Source of the DNA: a bacterium
GTDB taxonomy: Bacteria > Bacillota_I > Bacilli_A > Mycoplasmatales > Mycoplasmoidaceae
Direction: 5' to 3'
DNA: 43,682 nucleotides
Assembly: GCA_017445805.1 (NCBI GenBank)
Contig: JAFSSC010000005.1
Span: 1-43,682, forward strand
The translations under genes were made by a program, and so were the position numbers. A model generated the notes under the pieces. That model searched no databases. It was not told the origin of the DNA and worked only from the letters and a program-made list of their open reading frames with translations. Of this stretch, positions 9,108 to 18,465 are shown one piece after another (the first letter of the stretch is position 1; every line of letters starts with the position of its first letter).

Positions 9108-9975
9108 ATTTTCGTCTCATTTTTACTAATCGATATCTTCTTGTTTTTTGAATCTTGATCAAAACGGAGATAAAAGTGACAACAATTGATAAAATGATGA
9201 TCATAGCACCAAATGTGATAATCCAAGCTTTTATTCCTTTTCTTGTCATATACATTTTTGTTGCAATAGTTTGAAACGAACCATTTACCAAATTTGTAAT
9301 GATAAATTCATCGAAACTTAATCCAAATACAACAATTGTTGCAGATAAGAGGGATGGTAGCAATGTTTTAAAAATGATGTTAAAAAAAGTTTTTATTTTT
9401 GAATATCCCAAATCGTAACTTGCCAAAATTAAATTAGTATTTAATTTCATTATTTTTGGATAAATTATCATTACGGCATAGGGTGAATAATATGAAATAT
9501 GTGCTAAACAAATTGTTAATAAACCAAAATTAAATCCTAAAGGAATAAGAGTAGACATGAAAAGCATACACAAACTTATTGCAATTATTGGCTCTGGTAA
9601 AATAAAAGTTGCTTTACAAATCCCCATAATTAAATTACGTTGAATTTTTTGAGAATTTCATAAACCAAAACATGCCATTAATGCAATTATTAGCGTAATT
9701 GGTGTCGTAATTATTGCAACAATAGTAGAGTTTAATAAATCATTTAAAAAAGCATTATTATTAAATAAATAGAAATAATTTACGAACGAAAAATTATGGC
9801 TAAAATTCATATCAATATTTCCTTTTTTTGTTTGCCCATTAAAACTTAATAAGACAACTATAATTAGCGGTAAATAAATGAAAAATAAAACGATCATTAC
9901 ATAAAATTTTCTTATAAATTTTAAAAAATTATTTCCCACATCAATAAAATTTGTTTTTATTAAATTGTTTAGCAT
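9091..9975 (-). CDS. potC: Spermidine/putrescine ABC transporter permease PotC
   Basis: Inner-membrane permease with about six transmembrane segments, 294 residues, reading through TGA-Trp at 9658-9660. The coupling loop that docks on the ATPase is clear: ASYDLGYSKIKTFFNIIFKTLLPS follows the EAA pattern, of which ASYDLG and ILP-like positions are kept. It lies between potB (seven-base overlap) and potD (17-base overlap) in the usual potABCD order. Confidence 0.92.
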
Positions 9976-10841
9976 TTTTTATTTTTCCTAAAATTTTTTC
10001 GTTGAAATATTTTAAAAATCATTTGTGGCAAAACAAAAATAAAAAAATAAAAAAATAATGCCGATACTGTCGTTATTAAACTTATTGCACTAATTCTCGA
10101 TGCTGCAATTGAATTGATTATGCCACGCTCACTTTCTGAAATAAGAATAGTTCCAATCATGAAACCGTCATTATTATTATTCATAAATTGTGGAATAGAA
10201 ACAGTTGTTATTGATGACAAAAAGACAATGCTAACACCAAAAAAAAAACCTACCTTTGTATAAGGAAATATAACTTTAATGAATGTTTTAAACCAATTTT
10301 GACCCAAATCATATGATGCCAAAATTAAATTTTTTGGCATCCCATCTAAAACGTTAAAAATTGCAAGGATCATAAAAGGGAGATTCATATAAACTATTCC
10401 AATAATTGTAAAGATGTGTCCATATGTCGAATTGGAATAACCGATGCAAACATCAAAAAAAGTTTTTAAACCAATAATTTTTATTAAAAAACTTAATCAA
10501 ATTGGCATTGTAATTAAAATGATCGAAATCGTTTTAAATATTTTTTTTCTATTAAATATAAGTAAATAACAAAATGGGTAAGAAATTATGATGCAAGCAA
10601 ATGTTGAAATTAGTGACAGAACTAATGAAAGCAGAATTTTTTGTCAAATAAATTTATTAACGACCATTCATGTTAAATTAACATTGTTTTGAAACGGCTT
10701 AACAAAAATAAAAAATAAAGGAATGAAATAAAAACAAATTAATAACAAAATTAACGGTAAAACAAATAAAAATCTTTTTTGAATTTTTTTATTTTTTTCT
10801 GGGAAAATATTGTTTTGTTTAGTAAATATTTTATTGATCAT
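9969..10841 (-). CDS. potB: Spermidine/putrescine ABC transporter permease PotB
   Basis: Second permease subunit, 290 residues. The N-terminal hydrophobic anchor, a long extracellular loop and the EAA-type loop (LASYDLGQNWFKTFIKVIFP) are visible. The frame is open from a TTG at 10860-10862, but I choose the ATG at 10839-10841 because it overlaps the potA stop by 11 bases, matching the other junctions of this run. TGA codons encode Trp at several positions, for example 10668-10670. Confidence 0.92.
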
Positions 10842-12462
10842 TTTTATTTGTGTTACGGTCAATTAAAACTATTGAGCATTTAAAATCTCATTTAATACCA
10901 ATGATCTCATTGATATGAAATTGCTTTATTGTGTGAAAATGAAGAAAAGTTTTATTTTTGGTCATACACTTTATATCAAAGAAAATTCCTTTATATGTAA
11001 TTGAAATGATCTTTACAATGAGCATTGCTTGTTTCGCATCACATGCTTGAATATCCTCATATCTTACCATCAATTTAAAAATATTATTAATCGAATTAGG
11101 ATTGAATTGGTATTTAATTTTCTTCACATCAAATTTTTCATTTTCAATTAAAACTTTACTTTTGTTAATATATTTTAGATTTAAAAAATTTGCTTGTCCA
11201 ATAAAATTGGCAACTCATTGATTATTAGGATGCTCGTAAATATTTTTGGGAGTACCGATTTGCTCAATTTTTCCTTTTGACATTACAATAATTAAATCGG
11301 ATAAACTTAGTGCTTCTTCTTGATCATGAGTTACATAAATAAAGTTAATCTTTAGTTCATTATGAATTTTTTTAAGTTCATCTTGCATTTTTTGCTTTAC
11401 TTTTATATCCAAAGCTGAAAGTGGTTCATCAAGTAATAAAATGTCGGGTTTAACGACAATTGCTCGTGCCAAAGCAACACGTTGTTGCATCCCACCAGAC
11501 AATTCTGATGGGTATTTATGCTCATAACCAGTCAATTTAACCAAATCAAGTGCATGATAAACTTCATCGTTAATCTCTTCTTTTGTTAATGCACGTGTTG
11601 TGTTTACTTTATCAAATTCTTCAACTTTTAATTGAGGAAAATTTTGTCAATATGATATTCACTCATCTAAATCTCAATATTTTGCTTTTAAATGATCAAC
11701 TTTCGCATCGTTGTTTTTTTTATACAAATAAAATTTTATTAACTTTAAAATATGTAACTCGTTAATATTTGATATATTTGTCTTATCAAATTTTACATAA
11801 CGATGAATACCAAATAGTGATAAAATTTTATTTCATAATATTCGACGTTTATTTTTGCCTGACAATCTAAACCCACGATAATCATTATTTTTTGCCGATT
11901 TAATAATTTTTTTTTCAAGCATGAAAATTTGTTGTTTAAATTGTGCAGCACGCATATCTTTAATCTTTCATAAGTAATCATCATCAAGATAAAATTTACT
12001 CAATTTGGTTAAATCTTTTTCAATTTTTAGTTGGTTTTTTTTCAAATCGCTGATTTTTTTAAATGATTGTTTTAAAGCATTTTTATAAATCATATCGCGT
12101 GTTTTTAAAACACGTTGGGGAATATTATTTAATTTTTTTCTTAATAGTTTAACTCCGTATGCAATATTTTGAAAGACAGTCATATTGGGAAATAACGCAT
12201 AATCTTGAAAAAAAGTTGCTGTTTGTCTTTTATGAATTGGAACATCTTTAATATCTATTCCATTAACAATAATCTTGCCTGTCGATGGTTTTTCAAAACC
12301 TGCGATCATTTTTAAAATAGTTGATTTGCCACAACCACTCGGACCTAAAATCGTTACAAATTTGCCTTTATCAATCGTAATGTTTATGTTCCCGCAAGCG
12401 ACATATCCGTCATCGTATGTTTTACCAATATTAACCAATTTTATAAATGGTTTACTTGTCAT
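10831..12462 (-). CDS. potA: Spermidine/putrescine ABC transporter ATPase PotA with a large insertion
   Basis: ATPase subunit that powers polyamine import. Walker [10 protein letters not shown] lies at residues 40-48 and the Q loop (FFQDYALFP) near 86. The signature [14 protein letters not shown] (near 320), Walker [13 protein letters not shown] and the switch THDQEEAL follow. Between Q loop and signature, roughly residues 105-290, is an insertion of lysine-rich, partly coiled-coil sequence not found in E. coli PotA. I recall that mycoplasma PotA proteins are also enlarged (about 560 residues), so this is a lineage trait. The C-terminal regulatory region is present. Total 543 residues. It overlaps potB and the HAD gene by 11 bases each. 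Confidence 0.92.
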
Positions 12463-13303
12463 TTTCTTCTATAAATCCATATCGATTGATGGCAAAAGCA
12501 ACTGCACTTCTTTTATATGACACAATTTGATTACAATATTGATATAGCATTTTATTTCTTGGTTTCACACCAATAGCGAGGCCAACTAATTTGAATGCAG
12601 ATACGTCATTAAAAGAATCACCTATTGCCATTGTATTTATCGGTTCAATATTATATTTTTTACAAATAAATTTAATTGCATAGGCTTTATTGATATTAAG
12701 AGGTGTAACTTCAATTAAATTAGAATTTGTTAAACAAATTGTACAAAATTTATCAAAATTTAATTTCTTTAAAAGAATGAAAAAATTTTTAATCTTTTTT
12801 TTTGAAAAAGAAAGAAAATTTATCTTATATGACGATAAATCATTAATATCTTTTATTTTTGTTAATTTTGTTAATCTCGCAACCCAGATTAAAAAACGAT
12901 AACGATATGATAAAAGATTAGATTCAACTTTTGCTTCTTGTTCGCAACGTGGAGTGTACAACCAAATTTGCATCTTTTCCTTTTTTGCCAATTCATAAAA
13001 TTTAAAAACAATGTCATGTTCAATTAAATTTTGATGTACTTTGTTATCGTTAAAATCTTTTATTCAAGCTCCGTTATAACATGAAACAAATGATGGAGGA
13101 TTTTTTGTAGTCTTCTCGATCAATTTTAAATATCGTAGTGTTGAATGGATGGACCTACCAGTATTAATAAAAATTTTTCCACCACGATTTGAATATTTAC
13201 CAATTTGATTTAAATCCTTGTGTGTTATTGTATGAAAAAAAGGGGTCAACAATGTCCCATCTAAATCAATTGAAGTAACTTTGTATTTCAAATTACTTAC
13301 CAT
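12452..13303 (-). CDS. Cof-type HAD-superfamily hydrolase
   Basis: Cytosolic phosphatase of the haloacid dehalogenase superfamily, 283 residues. Motif I is SIDLDGTLL near residue 12, with the nucleophile and acid aspartates. Motif II is the threonine of FINTGRS, a lysine precedes AYAIKF, and motif IV is GDSFNDV. The cap domain between motifs II and III is of the Cof (type IIB) kind. Relatives dephosphorylate sugar phosphates, nucleotides or flavin precursors; the substrate here is unknown. The start is the ATG at 13301-13303, directly ahead of the conserved motif; longer in-frame sequence upstream is not conserved-looking. It heads the minus-strand run into potA. Confidence 0.87.
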
Positions 13304-13380
13304 GTTTCTAATTTTAATACATGTAAAATACATTTTATAAAATAATTCTACATTTTGAAATAAAGCGAACAATAACAAAT

Positions 13381-13386
13381 TATGAT
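13381..13386 (+). promoter_or_regulatory. -10 box of hrcA, very close to the start codon
   Basis: TATGAT (with AAT following) ends 11 bases before the hrcA ATG, so a transcript starting the usual 6-8 bases downstream would be almost leaderless. No CIRCE inverted repeat is present between 13304 and 13397. Confidence 0.35.
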
Positions 13387-13397
13387 AATATATTTGT

Positions 13398-14420
13398 ATG
13401 AACGAAAAAAACTTAACCAAACGTCAAGTTCAAATATTAAAAACGATTGTTGAGCAGTATATTTCAAATGCCTTACCAATTTCAAGTAAAGAAATAAATA
13501 TTAATTTTTTAAAAAATTTATCATCGGCGACGATTCGTAATGAAATGGCTGTTCTCGAAAGAAAAAAATTAATTGAGAAGACACATACTTCATCAGGACG
13601 AATTCCAACTAAATGGGGGTATGAATTCTATCAACAAAATATTTTGACCCCATATTTGTCGAGTGATATCAAACTTCAATTGAAAAAAATATTTGCTAAA
13701 CGAGTTGTTTCAATTGAAAATGTAATTGATGAATGCACATCATTAATAAATGAATCATTGAAATTGCCAACAATCATAACGACAAAAAAAAATAATGAAA
13801 TATTAAAACGAATTGATTTGATTCCTTTGCACAAAAATTTAGCAATTATTCTCATTGTTACCTCATCCGGAACAATCGTAAAAAATACAATTAGTTTTAA
13901 AAATGAATCAATTGCTAGCGACTTATCCACATGCATTCGTATTTTTAATGATCGTTTAATTGACACTAAATTAACTGATTTGACCGCAAAAATTGAAATT
14001 TTAAAACCAATCATTAAAAGTAGTGTCGAGAATTATGAATTCATCATGCAAGAGATGATTAAAAAAATTTTTAAATACAATATGAATGACATTAAAACAT
14101 CAATTCAAGGAACTAAATATCTAATTACTCAACCTGAATTTAAAAATATTGAAAAACTTAAAAAAATTTTAAATTTACTTGACAATTCTACTATTTGACA
14201 ACAAATCGCATACTTACAAACTAAAACTGGTAAGACAACATTATTTACAAATTGTGAATCGTTTGGTGCTAATGATTTAATGGTTGCTTCCACTTTTATT
14301 AAAGGGATAGACAATAGTCATCAAATTTCGATTATTGGTCCCCAACGAATGGATTATGCAAAAGTTAAAGCTATTCTTGAATTTATTAAATATGAATTAG
14401 AAAAAAAATACAATGAGTAA
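13398..14420 (+). CDS. hrcA: Heat-inducible transcription repressor HrcA
   Basis: Repressor of chaperone genes that binds CIRCE operators. The 340-residue product has the N-terminal winged helix (LTKRQVQILKTIVEQYI, then SSATIRNEMAVLE and THTSSGRIPT, the most conserved stretch), followed by the GAF-like and dimerisation domains. A TGA-Trp lies near 14196. It ends in TAA within ATGAGTAA, where the next gene begins. No CIRCE site was seen anywhere in the window, so its targets (dnaK, clpB and similar) lie elsewhere. Confidence 0.95.
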
Positions 14421-14994
14421 AAACCTGAAAAATGAAAAAATCTATCGAAATTTTATTAAAAAATTTAATTTTTTCTTCAAAAATAAGACAATCAAAAATA
14501 TCCCCCATTATTTTGATTTAGATTTTAAATTAATTAAATATTGTTTGGTCATTATCGATTTTGTTGTTCTTGATTCGATCGATGCAATCAAAAATAAAAA
14601 TGATAAATTGCATTTTCTGTTTTACAATCTCTATCAAAATTTAATAAAAATCGGATACTATGAAAAGATCAAAAATAATTTTAATTTTGTTGCTTATGAT
14701 CAAACAAAATTTAACGATTTTGCAATAAATTTATGTTTACTTTTTGATCAACAAATTAAAAATAAAAAAATATTTGTTGATTTGATTGTTTGTGGACTAA
14801 ACTACTTTTTTTTAAATAGCATTGACTGTAAGATTACCCTAAATTTAATGGAAAATTCAAAAAATAAAATTGATTTTGTCATTTTCATGACAAAACAATT
14901 TGCAAAATTGAAAAAAGTTGTTCTGGAGACTTTTAAAAATGATGCCAATAAATTAATTATTTTATTAATTGGTATGAGCAAACGAATAAATTAG
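14413..14994 (+). CDS. Hypothetical protein downstream of hrcA
   Basis: The 193-residue product is rich in Lys, Asn, Phe and Ile and looks mostly helical. There is no signal peptide and no convincing transmembrane segment, though 124-132 and 180-187 are fairly hydrophobic. Its ATG overlaps the hrcA stop by eight bases (ATGAGTAA), so it is translationally coupled to the repressor. That is the place where grpE often follows hrcA in other Firmicutes-related genomes, but I see no GrpE motif. It ends in TAG one base short of the convergent neighbour. Function unknown. Confidence 0.75.
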   Translation: MSKNLKNEKIYRNFIKKFNFFFKNKTIKNIPHYFDLDFKLIKYCLVIIDFVVLDSIDAIKNKNDKLHFLFYNLYQNLIKIGYYEKIKNNFNFVAYDQTKFNDFAINLCLLFDQQIKNKKIFVDLIVCGLNYFFLNSIDCKITLNLMENSKNKIDFVIFMTKQFAKLKKVVLETFKNDANKLIILLIGMSKRIN

Positions 14995-14995
14995 A

Positions 14996-15661
14996 TTAAC
15001 TTTTTTTATCTCTTTTTAATCGCTGTTTGTAAATTTCTTTTTTGTGTAATTTTTCATATTTTTCCCGCATTATCTTGTTTTTTAACATTATCTTTTCGTA
15101 TTTAATTTTTTCTGATTCACGATAAGGTGAGATTCATTGAATTTCGTTGTTGTACTCTAACTCTGAATTAATAACGATTTCATTTTCATATTTGTTTTTA
15201 GCTACTTTATTACTAACAACTTCAATTTCAATACATCGTGGATCATCAATGAAATTAGTTTTAATATTTTTTGTAATAAATACAATTACATATCGATTAA
15301 GATGAATTTTTGGTGACTCGAAAGGAATATTGTTTTTTTTTGCTAATAACTTTAATGTCTTAATTTTTAATTTGCGAATCCTAATTTCAGCACGCTTATT
15401 TTGTTTTTCATGATTTGAAAGGGTTGGATCAATCATATCAATATGATTTCTTTTAACAACATAACTATCAACAATTTCTTTACCTTTTTCACCATTTCTT
15501 TTAAGAAATTGCTTAATTGTTTTTCAAATATCATCTTTATTTTTATGATTAGATAAAAAAAAGTTTGTTTTGTTCTTTTTTTGCTTTTTAATTGAAAAAA
15601 TCATAACAAGCAAAAAAATAAAAATGATTATAAAAATGAAACTATTGTTCATTGTTGCCAT
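14996..15661 (-). CDS. Hypothetical membrane-anchored basic protein
   Basis: The frame gives 221 residues with one TGA-Trp near 15131 and another in the N-terminal third. Residues 4-22 (about SFIFIIIFIFLLVMIF) form a single transmembrane anchor with almost nothing before it, followed by a very basic cytoplasmic-type tail (KKQKKNK). The centre has strand-like segments (NRYVIVFI), and the C-terminus is a charged helix rich in K, E and Y. ATG codons at 15659-15661 and 15650-15652 are both possible starts. It is convergent with the 14413 gene and divergent from rpsT. I do not recognise the family. Confidence 0.7.
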
Positions 15662-15710
15662 ATTTACATAATAATAACGTAAAAATTATAAATAACAATG
15701 TGGGCACATA

Positions 15711-15716
15711 TATAAT
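15711..15716 (+). promoter_or_regulatory. -10 box of rpsT
   Basis: A perfect TATAAT lies 24 bases before the rpsT ATG, in the region divergent from the 14996-15661 gene. A recognisable -35 is absent. Confidence 0.45.
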
Positions 15717-15740
15717 TATTGAAGCAATAAAAAACGAAAA

Positions 15741-15989
15741 ATGGCTAATATAAAAGCGAATGCTAAATCAAGTAAAAAAAGTAAAACTATTTACTTGTTA
15801 AATAAAACAAAAAAAAATAGTCTTAAAAAACTAATTAAGTTAGCCCAAACAACAAAAAAAAAGAGTGATGTAGATAAAGTTTATAAACTTGCTGATGGTT
15901 TAGCACAAAAGCATATTATCCACAAAAATAAAGCAAGTAACATAAAATCTAAATTGACAAAATTAATTAATAAAAATGAAAAAAAATAA
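15741..15989 (+). CDS. rpsT: 30S ribosomal protein S20
   Basis: Small basic 16S rRNA-binding protein, 82 residues, starting MANIKANAKSSKKSKT and composed of three long lysine-rich helices (LNKTKKNSLKKLIKLA, KLADGLAQKHIIHKNKAS). The pattern and length match S20, which typically begins MANIKSAIKR. Its end overlaps the next gene by 14 bases. Confidence 0.93.
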   Translation: MANIKANAKSSKKSKTIYLLNKTKKNSLKKLIKLAQTTKKKSDVDKVYKLADGLAQKHIIHKNKASNIKSKLTKLINKNEKK

Positions 15990-16521
15990 TAGAATGTTTA
16001 TTTCATTTTTTTTTGCACTTTTTGGAATATTTCCTAATTTTATTGTTTTAAATTCTTGCAAAAAGGCTTCTTCTTTTTCAATAAAATATGGTGATGAAAT
16101 CAATTGTCTCGACCAAAAAAAAGATAAATTTATTTCAATCAAAAATTTAAAAAATTTAATAAAGGGGAATTTTGTTGTAAGTCCACCACGCGAATTTACA
16201 AATAATGAATTTAATGATTTGGCAAAACAAACAGTTTTAAAAAAAGGTGCTAACAATCATGCCTTTATTGAAGAAATGTATTATGAAATTATTATGAGTC
16301 TAATTGAATATGAAAATAAAGGTTTTCAACTAAAATGAGACTGTATAGATAAACATATATTTAATTATGTAGAAATTGCTACTACTGCAAATGAAAAAAA
16401 CATTTTTATTTCTATTCAATATGTCAAAAAAGACAAAAATATTTATTTAAATTTGATTACAGAAAACGGAATAGAAAAAGCAATAAAATCCTATAAATTC
16501 AAACATTGCTTAGTCAAATAA
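15976..16521 (+). CDS. Putative lipoprotein
   Basis: The product is 181 residues, intact with TGA-Trp at about 16336. The N-terminus is a typical lipoprotein signal: lysines, a hydrophobic core, then VLNSC, giving a lipid-modified cysteine near residue 28. The mature part is charged, with alternating strands and helices toward the C-terminus, and shows no motif I recognise. It overlaps rpsT by 14 bases and is followed 13 bases later by greA. Probably exported and membrane-tethered; function unknown. Confidence 0.75.
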
Positions 16522-16534
16522 AGTATAAATATTA

Positions 16535-17035
16535 ATGGGTAAAAATAAATCTATGTCAAAAAAAACAATAATTTCAAAAGAAAAATTCATTGAAATAAAA
16601 AATGAACTAAAGAACCTTGTTCAAAATGAACGACCAAAAATTATTGCTGCTCTCCAATCTGCTCGTGAACAAGGTGATCTATCAGAAAATGCGGACTATG
16701 ATGCAGCAAAACAGCGACAAGGTGAAATTGAAGCCAAAATAAAAGAATATGAAAACATTATCAATAATTGTGAAGTTATTGATGGTACCACAACAAAAAA
16801 TGATGAAAAAATTGTTAAAATTGGTTCATCAGTTGAAATTTTGGATATGCAAGAAAATGAAAAATATGTTTATTCAATTGTTGGAACAATTGAAACTGAT
16901 CCTGATAATAATAAAATTTCTAATGATTCTCCGCTAGCAGCAGCTATTTTGGGAAAAAAAGTTGGTGATATTGTTGAAATAAAAGGTATTGAAAGACCAT
17001 ATAAAGTAAAAATTTTAAAATCTTTTAAAAATTAG
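16535..17035 (+). CDS. greA: Transcription elongation factor GreA
   Basis: Rescues backtracked RNA polymerase by stimulating transcript cleavage. The 166-residue product has the N-terminal coiled coil with the acidic tip (AREQGDLSENADYDAAK, residues 44-60, including the D and E that act in the secondary channel) and the C-terminal FKBP-like domain (SPLAAAILGKKVGD). Two starts are possible, ATG 16535 and ATG 16553. A TATAAA at 16524-16529 lies so close to the first that a transcript from it would favour the second. Confidence 0.95.
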   Translation: MGKNKSMSKKTIISKEKFIEIKNELKNLVQNERPKIIAALQSAREQGDLSENADYDAAKQRQGEIEAKIKEYENIINNCEVIDGTTTKNDEKIVKIGSSVEILDMQENEKYVYSIVGTIETDPDNNKISNDSPLAAAILGKKVGDIVEIKGIERPYKVKILKSFKN

Positions 17036-17065
17036 TTATTAAAGCATTTTTTTAATCAATGTTAA

Positions 17066-17071
17066 TATAAT
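17066..17071 (+). promoter_or_regulatory. -10 box of the tRNA cluster
   Basis: A perfect TATAAT lies 15 bases before tRNA-Tyr in the short gap after greA. No -35 match is seen at the expected distance. Confidence 0.45.
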
Positions 17072-17086
17072 CTTATATGTATTAAT

Positions 17087-17173
17087 GGACATGTAAGCAA
17101 GTGGCCAAAGCACGCTGACTGTAAATCAGTTACTTTCCTAGTTTCGTTGGTTCAAATCCATCCATGTCCACCA
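17087..17173 (+). tRNA. tRNA-Tyr (anticodon GTA)
   Basis: Type II tRNA with a long variable arm, 87 bases including the encoded CCA. Acceptor GGACATG pairs with CATGTCC; the anticodon loop CTGTAAA gives GTA. First of five tRNAs in a row with 3-5 base spacers. Confidence 0.96.
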
Positions 17174-17178
17174 TAAAT

Positions 17179-17253
17179 TGGGTTGTAGCCAAGCGGTAAG
17201 GCATCAGATTTTGATTCTGACATGCGTTGGTTCGAATCCAACCTACCCAGCCA
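17179..17253 (+). tRNA. tRNA-Gln (anticodon TTG)
   Basis: 75 bases with encoded CCA. The loop TTTTGAT gives anticodon TTG, reading CAA and CAG. The acceptor stem TGGGTTG/CTACCCA has a T-T mismatch at the sixth pair. The T arm GTTGG/CCAAC is perfect. Confidence 0.95.
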
Positions 17254-17258
17254 AATAT

Positions 17259-17333
17259 GTCCCAGTAGCTCAGAGGCAGAGCACTTCACTTTTAATGAAG
17301 GGGTCTGGAGTTCGAATCTCCATTGGGACACCA
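17259..17333 (+). tRNA. tRNA-Lys (anticodon TTT)
   Basis: 75 bases with encoded CCA. Acceptor GTCCCAG pairs with TTGGGAC; anticodon stem CTTCA/TGAAG encloses CTTTTAA, giving TTT. Confidence 0.96.
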
Positions 17334-17336
17334 AAT

Positions 17337-17422
17337 GCTGAAGTGGCGGAATGGTAGACGCACAGGACTTAAAATTCTGTGATAGCAATATCGTATGGGT
17401 TCAAGTCCCTTCTTCAGCACCA
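17337..17422 (+). tRNA. tRNA-Leu (anticodon TAA)
   Basis: Type II tRNA of 86 bases with encoded CCA. Acceptor GCTGAAG pairs with CTTCAGC; the anticodon loop CTTAAAA gives TAA, the main leucine anticodon in an AT-rich genome. A long variable arm is present. Confidence 0.96.
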
Positions 17423-17425
17423 ATT

Positions 17426-17499
17426 GCGGGTATAGTTTAACGGCAGAACAATAGCCTTCCAAGTTATTAGTGTGGGTTCAATTCTCATTACCCGCTCCA
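17426..17499 (+). tRNA. tRNA-Gly (anticodon TCC)
   Basis: 74 bases with encoded CCA. Acceptor GCGGGTA pairs with TACCCGC; the loop CTTCCAA gives TCC. Last of the cluster, 14 bases before the glycosyltransferase. Confidence 0.95.
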
Positions 17500-17513
17500 T
17501 AAAAACATAAGAG

Positions 17514-18464
17514 ATGAATCAAAGTATTTTATTTACAATAATTCTCCCTTTTTATGATACTTCAGAAACAATTGGTGAAACATTAGATTCTATCATCAAT
17601 CAAGAAAATTTTGATTTAAACACAATACAACTTATTTTAGTTAATGATGGCGATAATGCCGATTTAAATAAAATCATAGAGAAATACAAAAAAAAAATTA
17701 AAAATTTTGAATTTTATAAAAAAGAAAATGGTAATTGGGGAAGTGTTATCAATTTTGTTAAAAATAAAAAAATTGCTCTTGGTAAATATATTACTATTTT
17801 AGATAGTGATGATAAATTAACGAAAAATGCTTTGAATGAATTTGCAAAAGTAAGCAAAACAAATTGTGATATCTTAACATCAAATTTTTATTGATGGAAA
17901 GCAAAAAAGAAGCGAAAAATTCCTATTCCTATTTATTGATTATTTTTTAAAAAGTATCATTTACTTTATGAAATAAGCAAAAAAATTCATTTATTACACA
18001 CACCGTTTCATCAACCTTTATGCAAATTTTATAAAAAAGAAAATTTTTATTCAATCCCAAATTGCACAGAAAAAATAAGTTATCAAGATATTTTCGTTTA
18101 CAATGAAAACTTGAAAATTGCAAAAAATTTTTGTCATATTAAAAAATGCTTAGGTTATTATCGCACTGATCGAGCATCTTCATCAAGTAATATTGACTGA
18201 AATACAAATAAACTTTTTGTTTGAAAAAATGTTTTAGAGTACCTTGACAAGAATAACTGCACTTGTATTGCCATTTTTTATTTTCTTATCAAAAATTTTA
18301 TTAAAGAATACAAAAAATGTTTATTAGAGAACAGTCAATGCCAAAAAATTTTAATCCACAAAAAATTTAAGTGTTGCTATGTTTGAAAAATAGTTAATCC
18401 AATTGTGAAATTTGTATCATTTTTTTGATATCGTAAAATTAAACAAATAGTTGAATTTATCTAA
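17514..18464 (+). CDS. Family 2 glycosyltransferase
   Basis: The 316-residue product has a GT-A nucleotide-sugar fold at the N-terminus: TIILPFYDTSETIGETLDSI, VNDGDNAD, and the metal-binding ILDSDDKL (D-x-D type, about residue 100). The C-terminal half contains many TGA-Trp codons and an aromatic, basic stretch near the end (FFWYRKIKQ), suggesting membrane association. The role could be glycolipid or surface polysaccharide synthesis; acceptor unknown. AAGAG just before the ATG could serve as a weak ribosome binding site. It ends one base before the next gene's ATG. Confidence 0.85.
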
Positions 18465-18465
18465 A

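Noticed and set aside
13304-13397. Search for a CIRCE operator upstream of hrcA
   Set aside because: No TTAGCACTC-N9-GAGTGCTAA or near match is present on either strand.
13923-13931. Perfect DnaA box TTATCCACA
   Set aside because: It is a single copy inside the conserved hrcA coding region, and about one chance occurrence is expected in a window of this size and composition.
15916-15924. Second perfect DnaA box TTATCCACA
   Set aside because: Isolated and inside rpsT codons for a conserved stretch; no cluster and no AT-rich unwinding element beside it.
17152-17388. A 78-codon open frame antisense to the tRNA cluster, with peptide segments such as GRLDSNQR
   Set aside because: It lies entirely opposite three tRNA genes and reproduces the well-known spurious peptides that arise from antisense tRNA sequence.
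17514-18464. Possible pseudogene, since the glycosyltransferase frame contains several TGA codons
   Set aside because: All interruptions are TGA, which is tryptophan here; the frame is otherwise open to TAA.
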